Source: Dermatophagoides farinae
Lineage: Eukaryota > Arthropoda > Arachnida > Sarcoptiformes > Pyroglyphidae
Direction: 5' to 3'
Assembly: GCF_024713945.1 (NCBI RefSeq)
Contig: NC_134681.1
Location: forward strand, 558,001 to 622,000
Length of the DNA: 64,000 nt
Shown here: positions 49,644 through 63,400 of the stretch, in pieces
How the letters are laid out: each line of letters opens with the position of its first letter
How positions within the stretch are numbered: the first letter of the stretch is position 1
Program-made: the position numbers and the translations under genes
Notes under the pieces: model-generated
Database searches by the model: none
The model's input: only the letters and a program-made list of their open reading frames with translations
Told to the model about the DNA's origin: nothing

Positions 49644-51837
49644 CTTATCAAAAACAGAACAAAACAAAACAATAACAAAACATTGGTACAATATCAAATG
49701 ATAAAAATGAAAAAGAAAAATTGAATTGAATTGAATTGAATGCATATTATATACAACATTTAAAATGGAACATTGTTTGGTATTGTTTGCAAAATAAAAT
49801 GTGAAACAAAATGAAACGGAAAACCAAAACCGAACCTAGTTTTATGAATGACAGATGAAAACAAACACACACAGACACATACACACAATCATTCAACAAA
49901 AAAAAAAAATGAATAATGCCAAAGTCGGTGACTAAATTGACTTGTTATCTATGCATACAACGATACGAACAAACTGAATCAAAATGCTGAACAAATAATA
50001 ATGATGATGATGATGTTAATGATGTATGGAAAATAGAATCAAACAAACAAAAAAAAAATGATCAAATCTTCGATGATGGATCGTTCCATTATGAATGAAT
50101 CACTACCGGGGCAATTGTGAGTGAAAGAAAAAAAAATTTTGAAACTGTTTTTTTTAATTGTAAAATTTGTTTTAAAATTATCATTATCATCATGATAATG
50201 ACACTCACTATTTATGTGAATACGATTTTGATTGACAGATAGTGTTCTTCAGTGGTGAAGTGAAAAATTTGAATAATTTGGTGTTTGTTTTGTTTGCAAA
50301 CAACGACAATGTTTCATTCATTCATCATCGTTTCCGTGTGGATTTTGTTTTCCAGGTATCAGATGGAAAAAAAAGACATTTTTTTCGCATTGAATGAATC
50401 AATCGATTGATAATAATGTGTGTATGCTTTTTGTTGGTTTTTTTGCTACTCGTTTTTTTTAATCCTTTCCACTAACAAAATCATTGGTTTGAACTGAATG
50501 TTTTTTTGTTTTGACGGCATGATCAAAATGCACGAATTTTTTTTTCGCCATTTTCATTTCACATTTATAAAAGAAAAGAAAATATTTACAGAAAACAAAA
50601 AATTTCAATTTCAATCCCTCAATCAAACACACACACACACACACATGAAAAATTTCAATTTTTTTTTTCTATCGATTTTTATTTCTGGATTTTCTGTTTT
50701 ATTTTAATGGAATTTTTTCACACATCATCAATGCAATCTTATTGTCATTGTGAACCATAACAATCATCTTCAATAAGAAAATGAAGAAAAAAAAATCAAA
50801 ATCAAAATGAATCTTTTCAAACACAAAGGTCTAGTTATGATGAATTTTATGAATTTTGATGTTGAAAATGTTTGTGAATTGATGAACAACGTGAACAAAA
50901 AAAATGAAAAATGTCATCATTATTGGATGTGAGAATATCATCATTTATTTTATTTCATTTTCGAGTTCATCACTAGGTAAACAAATCATCATCATCATCA
51001 TCATCAAAACGAAAAGTGAAAACCATATGAAACAACTTTTTTTTCTTGTTTGTGCAAGTCATTCATGGGGAAAAAAAATTTGTTCTCCTAGTTCTGCATA
51101 TTTGATTTGATTTTTTTGATTAAAAAATTCCAATCACATCCATATGATTTTTTTTCCTATTCACCGGACGCTTTCTTGTGTTGAAAAGGCATTGTGAATA
51201 AAAAAAAAACAATCAATGATGAATGAATCAATCGATTGGATCGATCGTATGATCAATTTTTGTTTTGTTTATTTTCTTTGTCTCTTATGAATTTTATCGA
51301 TCAAACAAAACATGATTGTTTCAATTGATTTTCCATGTTATCATCATCATCATCATCATGTTGTTGTTGTTGATACAATATGGAATGAAATAAAAATTTT
51401 CTTTTGTTCATTTTTCTTTTGGTAACATCGTTTTCTCATTGATCATTCAATTACATTTAATTTGTAACAAAAAAAAATTTTTTCCAGTTTAAAATTTGAT
51501 TCATTCATTCACATTTGGATGGTGGCTTTTTTCGGAAATTTCTATTCAATTTTTTTCTATTTCGGACAATTCTTTGTCATTTGTCTAACATTCAATGATT
51601 ATTATCTTTTTTTTTATTTATATATTGACATGTGAATGAAATTAAACTGATGTACTGAATTCATATAGAAATGTTTATTTACAATTAAATTTGTGAAAAA
51701 AGAAGAAAAGAATCCATCCACATTTATAGCTAAATTTAATTTTGATTCAAGTTAACCCAAAATGAAGTGAATGAAACTAAAAATAATTCTCATTAAGCGT
51801 GTGTGTGTGTGTGTGTGTGTTCGTTTTTGTCATATAG

Positions 51838-51942
51838 GTCATACTGGTATCTTTGACAGCAACAAAAAACGAAGATATTTTCGAATCATTGCCATAATTA
51901 AAGATGCCACCACACATTTTGTGGACATGATTTTTTTTTCTG
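51838..51942 (+). other. Exon-like island, 105 nt
   Basis: Preceded by a pyrimidine-rich tract ending GTCATATAG and followed by a GTGAGA donor. In the phase-1 frame it is fully open: HTGIFDSNKKRRYFRIIAII then KDATTHFVDMIFFS. The phase would match the LHFPL donor at 48037, but the sequence does not resemble LHFPL. It may be an exon of another gene, an alternative exon, or chance. Confidence 0.25.
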
Positions 51943-54900
51943 GTGAGAATTTAGTTTTTTTTTGTTTCTCTCGCAGTCGTATAACAATCGTTTATTTTTT
52001 TTTTTTTTTTGCTTTTGTTTTGTTTTGTTTTATCATCACCATCATCATCAACAATTTAAACTTTAAGTTAGTTGGTCATTTTTAATTGTTGATGATCGAC
52101 TACATAAACACAAACATCAGTCGCACACACACACACACATATTATGGTCATTATCTCATCATTATCATTGTTTTTGTTTTATATATGAATAAAAAACAAA
52201 AACAAAAAAAAATTTTTCTCTTTGAATTTGACATCATCATCGTCTAAAAATATTTTTCATATAAACAATTTTTAATCATCATTATCATCAGTATCCGATG
52301 TGACCTATCTTGCATATGTATGTGCATGTGTGTGACCCAGCAATTAAAACGAAAATAATTCATCTCTCTCTCCCTCTGGCTCTCTTTTTCCTAGTTTGGG
52401 CCAAAAATATCTGTCATTGATGATAATTATTAAAATCAACAACAATTTTTGTTTGTTTGTTTGATTATACGATGCTAGATTGTTGATGATATTATCAGAT
52501 TTCTTGAATTTTTTTTTCTCGACCGTCTCTTGTTTGTTTGTCAGATATTTTCATGTTTCATCAATGAACACTAGCAAAAGTTTATTGGTGTCTTTTTTTT
52601 TAGCCAAAACAAACGATCAAGAAAAAAAATCGGAAATCCAAAATATTCAGAACAAATTTATGGTGATGTTTGTTGTTTTCAAACAATAAAATAAAAAATT
52701 CAACATACAGCTTTTATGAACACATGATTATAGATGGCCAAAATGGATGGAAAATTTATAATTTATTTTTTTTTCTCATTATAACCAATCATCATCATCA
52801 TATTCAGAAGCCACAAGAAAAAGCCAGAAAGAAATGGTTGATTTATTTATAGTAAATCGAACAGAGAACAACAACAAGTCACGTTATTTAGGAATCATTT
52901 GTCTATGGTTAATAGATATACACGCATATCATATGATAATCATAGATGCAAGATGTGATCATAATCTCCAGAAAAAAAACGATGCGATGATCGTATTCAT
53001 TCATTCACCTTAAGTTTATATTAATTAATATTCCACCCACTAAGCCATTATCGATTAAGAAATGAGAAAAAAAAATCATTAATTCATATCATTTGTACGT
53101 GTCAAAAGATTATCGCGATTTGCTCTTTTTTTTGTTCTCATTTACCTAATGAAAATAAAAAAAAATGAATATTATCAGCATAAACGGGAAATTATTATCA
53201 TCCAACTTGATATATGATATATCGATATGTTGATCCAATAATAATCCATGATGATGATGATGATGAATTTTTCTACATTTGTGTGTGTGTGTGTGTGCAA
53301 ATGATCATCACGATTGATTTGTAGATTATAGAGAAGAAAAAAAAATGGTGCAACATTTGCATAGATTATCTGATGAAGAAGAAGAAGAAAAAATACCTCG
53401 AAACCATAATTGTTGGGTTTATGAGAGAAAAAAAATGAAATAAATAAAATCACATGTCATGATTGTATTCATATCACATTAGACATCATTCAGTCAGTTG
53501 GCCATTTTATCATTATCATGTAAATCTTATATATTCCAACACAGGTAAAATGGTGATTATTATTATTTCTTATTATGGATAAACAAAACAAAACAAAAAA
53601 TAGTGATCATTTGTGTGGCCAAACAATTTGTGAATCATTTTGTTGTTGTTGTCGTTTTTTTTTTGACACCACCAATTACCAAATATGATAAAAAAAATGA
53701 ATGAAAAACACAAACAAATAATGATGATGATGATTATTATTTTCAAAACAACAACAACAACAACAACAACATATATAAACAATGAAAATAATTCAGAATG
53801 AAAATTTAAATTTCCTTTTTGAAATCTTGTGTTCTTCACACACACACACACACCAAAACTGCTGTTTTTGTGTTATTTTTTACCTTATTTTGCCTGCACA
53901 CATCATTAGCACTGAGAATTGTGATTTTTTTTTGTTCAAAAAATTAATTTTCTTATATCGATTAACTTGATTGAAAATTAAATAATAATCATTTAATATA
54001 TGGCTGTATCTTTTTTTTGTTTATTCAGCTAATATTTATCCTTCCTGTTCACGATTTTTTTTTATTATCCATTACAAATATTATTTGGCTAAATTATCAT
54101 CACCATGAACATTATTATCGGTTATCGATTGATGTAATGTATCGATACAAACAAATTTATTGGTGATGATGATGATAAATGATGATTGAAGAGGAAAAAA
54201 ATATCGATTGTAGGAAAAATTTTCATCGATAAAGGAAGTATAAAATTTAAAAAAAAATTTTTTACTAATAAATCTACCTGATGATGGTGATGACGATGAT
54301 GATGATGATCAGGGACAAATCATTTTACCATTCGGTATTATTAGTGTATACGGTGTTTTTTTTTTGTTTTCTTCAACACTTCAAAATCTTCTCATTTAAA
54401 AATTCATCTTTTTCATTAATTAGTTTTACCTCTTTGTTTTTTTTTGATAAATCTGACCAACTAATCTGTCTTCGTGTCTATGTTTTCATTTTCTTCATTA
54501 CTTAAACACATTACTTCCGATTGAAATTTTCTAATTGAAAAAAATAAATAAAATGTTTGAAAATGAAAACGTTGATGATGATCACGAATTTGTTGCTGTT
54601 GTTGTTATTTGTTGTAACTAATGAATGTGAAATTTTTTTTTGTTTGTTTGTTTCATCTTCCTAGATTTTTTTTTCTTATATAAAACACGATGTACGTTTT
54701 GGATTTAAAGAAAAAAAAATACTGTGATCCATTCGTTTCCTATTAATTCCATTCCAGATTTTTTTTTTTGTATATGAAATGAGTATACACATACACTTGT
54801 AACAAACTATTGGTGATTATGTGTGGGAAATTTTTTTTCTTGTTAAATCTAAATCTAAAGATTACATCATCGACGAGCTTCATCATCATCATCATCATCA

Positions 54901-57411
54901 TCATCGTCATGACACAATGATAATGATGATCATATTGATACCTGAGGGCGTCAAATTCTATTATCATGTCATTTTCTTTTCGGATTTTCAATTATCTTAC
55001 ATTCATTTTTTTTTCTTCGTTGTCATTACAAATTACAAACGTTTCTGTTTTTTGATGGAATTTACTTCCTTTAATTTTTTGAGAAAAAAAAAATGAGAAT
55101 TTTCCGTTTTTACAAATGAAAACAAAATGAAAATCAATTAAACATCAGCAACAATGCTGAAATGAATGAGAATGTCTCATAAATGAACAAAAAAAAAAAT
55201 CCAATCAACACAAATTGACCCGAAACAAGAAAAAAATCGTTGGCGTATAAACACAGCAATGCTGAACATGAAAATACAAAACTTTTTTTTTGTTTTTTTG
55301 GCTGATTGTTTCATTAAATTAAAACAAAGCCAAATTCAACATTTAATTTCATCCAAAACAAAAAAATGAATAGGCCATATTGTACGTTTGTTTTGGTGAG
55401 AGAGAGAGAGAGAAAAAAAAATACACCGAGACATTATGAATTCAAGGATGAAACAATTTCAAACACAGTGTTTCCATCTTTGGATTTTTTTGGAATTTTT
55501 TATTTTTTCATTATTATTAATTTATGAGAATTTTCTTCACTTATGATGAATCAATTGTATGCTAATTTGTGAATCTATCTATAATAACCCACACACACAC
55601 ACACAGATTTCTTTTCTAGTTTCAATAATCGTATCATAATTGGACAATACATTTATAATGATTCATCAGACTGATGAAACAATTGAATTGATAAATTTAT
55701 CGATGATGAACGATTTGTGTGGGATTTGTAGAAAAGAAAAAAAAATAGAATTGTGTCCCATTTGTTCATATGTTGTTATTGTTTTTATTTGGACAGAATA
55801 ATTTGAACAATTGCCAATAATCGATAATCATTTCTCATCAATAATAATAATAAATAATGATTATAATTGCATTATAAATGCAAAATGAACAAAAACAAAA
55901 ACAAAAACAAAAAAATTCAATGAAATGATCCCGTATATATCGTGATTGTGTAATTCAATATATATTCGAAACTTGAATTATGAATAAAAATCAATTTGAA
56001 TTTTTTTTTTGTTTCATGATCAACACACTTATAGGTCATTATTATTTATTCAATTTTTTTATTGTTAGACAATTGATGTTTGTGTTTCATGTATGGCCAA
56101 TAGTTTATAATCGACCATCGACAACAATCATAATCCATATCATTTTCATTATCTAGTGTCATGATTTGGTCATTTTATTTTTGTTCATTTTAATTGAAAT
56201 AAACCAAAAAAAAAAAAAAAAAAAAAAACGTTCATTTTCACTGGACATACACACACAGACACACTTTCAGTGTTCTCATGAACATTTATCATTGATTGAA
56301 TTTCAGCTTTTTTTTCTTATTCTCATTCTATCGATTTTTTTTTCAATAAAAATGTTCATTATTTTGTCTAATCAATGAAAAAAAACACACACACAGTGAA
56401 AAGATGGTCGTTTCATTTGTCTTTGAACCTAATCACAAATGGATAGAAAACTAAAATGAAAAAAAACGGTAAAATTGGCCACAACAATAGCACAACAGAT
56501 TTTTTCACACGAAACAATTTGTTATAACCGTTGGCGGTGGCGTTGTTATTTTTAGACATTACAGATTGTCGAGGTGATTATCTTTTTTTCTTCTAACACA
56601 CAGCACATGCACATTTGGGCGAAAAACAAATTTATAGAAAGAAAGAAAAAAAAGAATAGAAAAGAATCAATTTCAATTCAATCGAAGCGAACATCAAAAA
56701 AAAAACATCAATCAAAATCCAAATAAATGGCTTATTATTGCAATCAACCAGTTGAATTTTCTACCTGTTTAGTATAGTTCAATTATTTGATGATGGTCCT
56801 TCATTCATTTGCTTTGACTGAATTTGATTGTTTTATGATGTGGCACGTTTTTTTTCGTTCTGTTTCTCATTATATTCAATTAAATTCAATTTGGTTTCAC
56901 CATTATCATCATCATTATCATTAATAATAATGATGGTAAAAAAAGGGTGAACATGAAAACATGGAAACCCATCCATTCATTCATTCATTCATCGATCGAT
57001 GCAAATTATTATAACGTAGTTTTTAGCAGTATTAATTATCATATATCATTTATAATTCATCATTTTCATCAAAATTATAACAAAAATGAATGCAACAGGT
57101 TGTGTGTGTGTGTGTGTGTTCATCATTGAACAAAATGTTATTGTTCACATTTTTTCAATGTCAATATTCATGTAGTTATCATTTTTTTTTGGCAACAATT
57201 TGTAAAACAGGAATAAAAAAATAACATGAATGTTTCTTTTTTCTATCTTTGACTATCCACTAATGATGATGATGATGATATACAATAAATCTTTCAATTG
57301 AACAAAAAAAATAACAATCGGTTCAGTCAATAATAATCGGTCATAAAAAAAATATGATTGAATCTTGTTTTGGATTGTCAAAAATTGAATTGTCAAAAAT
57401 TTCACATTTAC

Positions 57412-57458
57412 ATTCTCTCTTGCTTGCTCTCTTGATGGACCAAAGAAATCTTTCGACA
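57412..57458 (-). other. Exon-like island, 47 nt
   Basis: On the minus strand, CTCTGTTATTTTTCAG is a strong acceptor. The following segment reads SKDFFGPSREQAREN up to a GTAAAT donor-like site. Without that donor the frame stays open to 57253, ending in an Ile run. No family is recognised. Confidence 0.22.
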
Positions 57459-58906
57459 CTGAAAAATAACAGAGTGCTAATGTTTACAAACAATGAACAC
57501 TTGTAATTTGCCATACAAATGCAAAATGTATTTTTTTTTATTTTTTGATTTACAACAATTATGTGTTATGTGTCTTAGAATCGTTTTTCATTCTTATCTA
57601 AATGGCAACACACACACACATAAATTATTGATTTGCCCTAAACAAATGTATTTGGTTTCCCCCTTCTTTTTCTTCTTCTTCTTCTTGCAAACAACAAAAA
57701 CGTCAAAGACAGAAAAAAAAAGAGTGAAAACAAAAATATTCATATAGACCACCTATATGTTAAGTGCTAAAATATTCAAAAATTATTGAAAAAATAACAA
57801 AGAAACAATCACACACACACACACACACACTACTGCTATGTGTTTGTTTGGATCGATGCTAAACAATATAACAACATCTATCTCTATCTATATAGCTTAT
57901 AATTGAATTGAATTGAGCAATATATATTTTGCATCGATTTTTTTTGTTCAAATCCCATTATTTTTTTTTATTTCAAACTAAACTACGTTGATAATAATGA
58001 TGACGAAGTCGATGATTAGACCTATTATTCATATAATAATGCTAAATATGTATGTGGACATGAATTCTTTTGCATTCATTCATTCATTTATTGTTGTTGT
58101 TGTTGTTGCCATATTTATAACAATCAATTTTTCAAAACAAAACAAAACAAAAAAAACAGTCATGTTACGTATGAAAACAATTTTCAGTGATACAGTAATT
58201 GGCAAAAAAAAAATAAAATAAAATAAAAAAAGCAGAGAATTCATATATGAATAGTGTAGTAATTTATTATTATTATTCAGTGTTTACTGTTGATATTTAA
58301 TGAATGTTTGTATCTAAAAATTTGATACAAATATCAATCAAAATATTATGTGGATATATTCAATGAAATGTTAACCATTTGCCAATGTTGAAACATTTTG
58401 TTCATTTTCTTGATTATTATCAAATTAATTCAAATCACAGATCGTATACAAACACATACACACACAAATATTGGATTGGATGATTCTCAAAAAACAAAAA
58501 CAAAAACAAAAAAAAACATTGCCATCTACAGTGGCAACAATACTAGACAATCAATAATTTGATAGTGAGATGTTTCAATGACACATTTGTTTTGTTCATC
58601 GTTGAGTTGATTTTTTTTATTCTTATTTTCTAATCCTGATTTTATCCATTAAACATGAAGTGTTATTGGAATAGATTCTATCTACACACACACACAAATT
58701 GCATGAAAAAATAAAAATTGTGAAGAAAGTAAAAAAAAAGCCATTTTTTTCTGTTTGTTTACAACCATTTCAGAAGCTTAATATTAATATTAATCAAAGA
58801 TTTATGCACGTTGACGATCCCTGTTTTTTTTTCTTTTCTTTTCTTGTTTCTCTGTCTGTCTGTGTGTGTGTGTGTGTGTGTTCTATTCTCTGACTACTTT
58901 TAGCAC

Positions 58907-58931
58907 TAGTAGTAGTAGTAGTAGTAGTAGT
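58907..58931. repeat. (TAG)n microsatellite
   Basis: About eight TAG units, next to a (TG)n tract at ~58860-58881. Confidence 0.9.
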
Positions 58932-59207
58932 CATTTTTTATAATTAATTTCCACATTTCTAATTTTATATTCGGATTATTATTATCATCAATTTTTATTT
59001 ATATGTTTCAATCATCATACACTGGCTCTGTTGTAAAGCAAATCTTTTACATGTTGTGTTTTTTTTTCTCCATTTGTGAATTCATATCTGAATTGATTTA
59101 TGATTTTTTTAAGATTTTTGTCAAATTTTTTTTCCTCTCTGATTGAATATTATAATCAGATGCACAACACACACACACATATGTGTCATTCAGACTGATT
59201 TGATTGC

Positions 59208-59241
<34 letters not shown>

Positions 59242-60401
59242 GCCACTTTTTGTGGCCAATCAATTTTTCATCATATCGAGATTTTTATTTGAAAGAAAAA
59301 AAATAATATAGACGAATTAGCTTTTCCTATGTGTGCACCTTTTTTTCTATTGCAGAAGAATAAAAAAAGAAAATATGATGATCATCATAATCATTATCAT
59401 CATCAACAATTTTGATAAAAGATGAAAAAAAAATGATCATGATGATGATGATCATGATAATCATAATGATGATGATCGTTTGATGATGTCAAATTTTTCT
59501 TCAATTCTTTCAACTTTCTATTCATCATATTCAATGGTTATGGTTTATTATTATCGGATCTAAAACCAAAAAAAAAAAAAAAAAAAAACAAATGTGACCA
59601 CAATCAAATCGAAAAAAAAGAATATATGAAATGCAATATATAATAATAGAAGATGATGAATAGAACAATGAATGGTTGCCATATAATGTAGGAAAAGACA
59701 AATTTTTTAGGTGCTGTTCATCATCATCATCATCATCATCGTCATGAGCAATGATTATTTTTTTTTTCATTTTTTGTTCCATAATCATTTTTATTATTTT
59801 TGAAAATAATAAAGATGATGATGATGATGACAAGCAAGATTTATATAGATTTTTTTTTCTGCGTTGATTCGAGATCACCATGATCAAAATATAAGAAACC
59901 GAAAAAAAAACGATAAAGTGATCATCATGCATGATTGGCAGATGTGTTGTGAATTTATCATTCACATAATATATAAACACAAAACAAAACAAAACAAAAT
60001 CAAATCGTTTGGTGCTGCCACCACTTGTATATTAGACCAATTACATTTTTTTTTGTTTTGTTTACGAGTTCTATATCACCTTATCAATGCGTTTCATCAT
60101 ACACATTCATTCTAAAATTTTTTCATCGTTTAGAATTGTTTTTTCGTTGTTGTTGTTGTTGTTAATGAATGATTTTTGTATTGTTCAGATCATCACAATA
60201 ATAGTTTGTGTAGTATATTATGTTGAAATGTTTCTTGTAACAACTTGTAATTATACAATTATAAACAAAACAAAACAAAAAAATTTGCATTGAATAGCCA
60301 AACTTCAAAAAAAAACCAAAGTAAGAGTAAAATGAACGAAAAACATTTCATTTCATTATTAATTACTCACTAACAAAACCCCACGGTTTTGGGAAGCATA
60401 G

Positions 60402-60467
60402 AAAATAAGTAAGAGATGTGTTTATGAACCAACTTCAAACTATACCGTTACTTCTCAATCAAAAAAG
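60402..60467 (+). other. Exon-like island, 66 nt
   Basis: It sits between an AG (catag, with no pyrimidine tract) and a GTATGA donor. It reads KISKRCVYEPTSNYTVTSQS then KK in phase 0. The residue mix is gene-like, but the acceptor is weak and the stretch is short. Confidence 0.15.
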
Positions 60468-63400
60468 GTATGACATCAACAACAACAACAAAAAAATTAT
60501 GGATCATCCGTTAATCTCAAATTTCATTTTCATACAATCGGTGTTGGTCGTATAAGTAAAATTCCCATATTTAAATTCAGTGTTTTTGATACATGACACC
60601 TACACATATATGTTCACACGATTTTTCTTTTGTTTTGATTGATAATAGAAACAAAAATGTTCTGTTGTAAACTTGATGATGACAACAACAACAACAGCAA
60701 AAAAATTTTTTTCCCGTTATTCAACACAAAAAAAACACTTTCCAAATTATCATTGATTATCGTTGAATGATTTTGATCAAAAAAAAAAAAAAAAAGATTT
60801 TTTTCATGCAGAATGACCATGAGGTCAATTCAAAGGTTTGGTTATTGTTATTGTTTTCATTGATGAATAAATAAAAAAAAAGAGGATAAAACAAAAAGAA
60901 AAATCGTGTGTACAACTTAACCAAAAACAAAAACAAAAAAAAAAACAGAAAATCTCATTCCTTTATTATATCCATTATTATCATGAATTATTATTTGCAA
61001 AAGAAAATGCTTATCATACTTCCTGGATGTTGTATAGAAGTGTTTTTTATTTATTTTTTTGCTTGGATGGATCAATTTGATGATGATGATGATGAAAACC
61101 CGGTATGACAGATGACACTTGAATTGAAATTTTTCTGGAAAATTTCTTTAATGCATTTTATTTCCAAATGATATGAAAAGTACTGGAAAAAAAAATCCAT
61201 AAATGGATCCTGCTTCTGTATAATAATGATGAATATTTTTTTTTTCATTCAGTAACAATGTTGATCAATGAATTAAAACAACAACAACAACAACAAATGA
61301 ATTTCGTATCAAGTGCCATTTGTTTTTTTACTTATTATTAAATGTGATAATGTTTATCAATTCAATAACGAAACATTGTTGACCACTTTCATCAATGTTG
61401 ATTGTACATTTTCAGTGGTTTTCATTTTCATTTTTTTTTCTCGATTGTTACTGTTAAATGTTTCACCAGTTGCAATGACGAATGTCAATCAATCTGTATG
61501 AGAATAATAACAACAGAAAAAAAACAAAATCATTTTTTTTCTGATATCATCATCATCATCATCAAATGAAGTACTGAATGATTGAAAGACAGAAACGAAA
61601 GAAAAAAAAATTGTTGAAGAAAAGTTTCCAAATCCATTAGTAGTAGTAGTAATTCTCATTCATCGTGTTATGGAGTAACAAGATGAAAAAAAATGAAACA
61701 ACAACAACAACAAAATGATTCAGATGAAGTGAACTATTCATTAAGAGTTTTTTATTCATTCATCTACATTCATACTTGAATTGTTATATTTCATAATGAT
61801 AAAAGCTCAACAAGTGTTTTTTTTCTGTTTTCTGTTTTGTTTTGTTGCGGTTGTCATTGTTTTCATACGTGAATCTTTCTTGAAAACAAAAAATCATCTT
61901 TCATCTTAACTTGTGATAGTAATTTGTAGCAAACTCAATTTTTTTTCACTATAATATATGCAACACACTAAAATAGCTTGACTATATGCTAATGATGATG
62001 ATGATAATGATTGAAGCAACAGGTTTATGCAGTAATGCGATGATAATTAAATTGTCATCATCATAATCATCATTTCGGACAGATAGGATAATCAAAAAAA
62101 GAAAAAAAATTACAGAAAAATTTCATTCTTCCTTTTTCTAGTTCCACACACATTTGTTCTCAACACAATGATCCATCCATTTTTTTTCCAGAATATTTCC
62201 ACTGAATCATTATATAATCATTATAATCGATTTTTGTTTTTATCTAGATTAAATTTTTATAATCAACAAAATGATGACGATGAATATGACATTTGATTTG
62301 AGTGGCAAAAAAAAAACAAAGAAAGTAAAGTCAAAAAAAAAGAAAAAAAAAAACAAATGACCTCGACCATTTATCTATTTTTCCTTACAAGTGTATGTGT
62401 GTGTCCTCGATGGATCATATTTGTTTTAATTTTTTTTCAAGTTCCATCAAAAAAACATCATCATCATCATTTTTGACTAACTATTTGCTCGCTCATTTTT
62501 TTTTTGATCCATTTGTCCAGAAAGAAAAAAAAATACATTGATCCATTGTTCCATATTTTACCGTAAATTGAAGAAAAAAAAATGAATTTTTTTTCACATT
62601 TATTTCCATTTCGATTTTTTTGGGAGGAGAGAAAATTTTCTTCCATTCATCGTTTTTGATCATGATCATGATGATTTTGACTTTGGCGCCTTTTAAATTT
62701 GAATGATGATGAAATTTTCATTTATTTTCAATGATATTCTTTCCAATTTTTTTTTCGTATCTCAAGTCATCGTTAACAACAACGGCGGCGACGACGACGA
62801 CGACAACGAAAAGTTTACTCATTATAAATTGTTGAAAATGGCCGCAAAATAAAACCATCATCATCATCATCAACAACAATGATAATGATGAGCAAATTTT
62901 TCTCTCACATTGAAAGGACGATGGTGCGATATTGAATTTTGTCTGTTTTTTTTGCATGAAAAAAAACCAAAATCCGAAAAATTTGATCAAACAAACTATG
63001 ACTGTGAAACGAATGAACAAGATGAATTTTGAAATATTTTTTTTCAACAACAACAACAACAAAAGATTCAATCATGTAAAACATGAAATTATTTGTAAAC
63101 AGAAATGTATACATTGGTGATGGTCTTGATCGACGATATCGAAAGTCACCACACACACACACATAAATAAATATGATGACCATCATAAATCAAACAAACA
63201 AAATATACATTCACTTCAAATAATGGTGAAATGGAATTTCAAACGAAAAACGTGTTGTTGATTCCTTATATAAACGAATTTCAAACAATGAATGAATGAA
63301 TGAGTGAATGAAAATGAACGAAATTTTAAATCCAATCATAATCAAATAATAATAAAGTTATTATAACGTTTTTTTTCATATATGTGGAAGCAATTTAACA

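Noticed and set aside
57949-57959. GTTCAAATCCC, like a tRNA T-loop (B box)
   Set aside because: No A box, acceptor stem or anticodon arm can be built upstream.
59375-59475. Mirror-like GATGATCATC/ATAATCAT blocks resembling an inverted repeat
   Set aside because: Imperfect, and expected where (GAT)n and (ATC)n tracts adjoin.
61298-61501. Open frame with two hydrophobic stretches, considered as the last LHFPL exon
   Set aside because: No PDGW loop or recognisable TM4 pattern, no good acceptor, no ATG.
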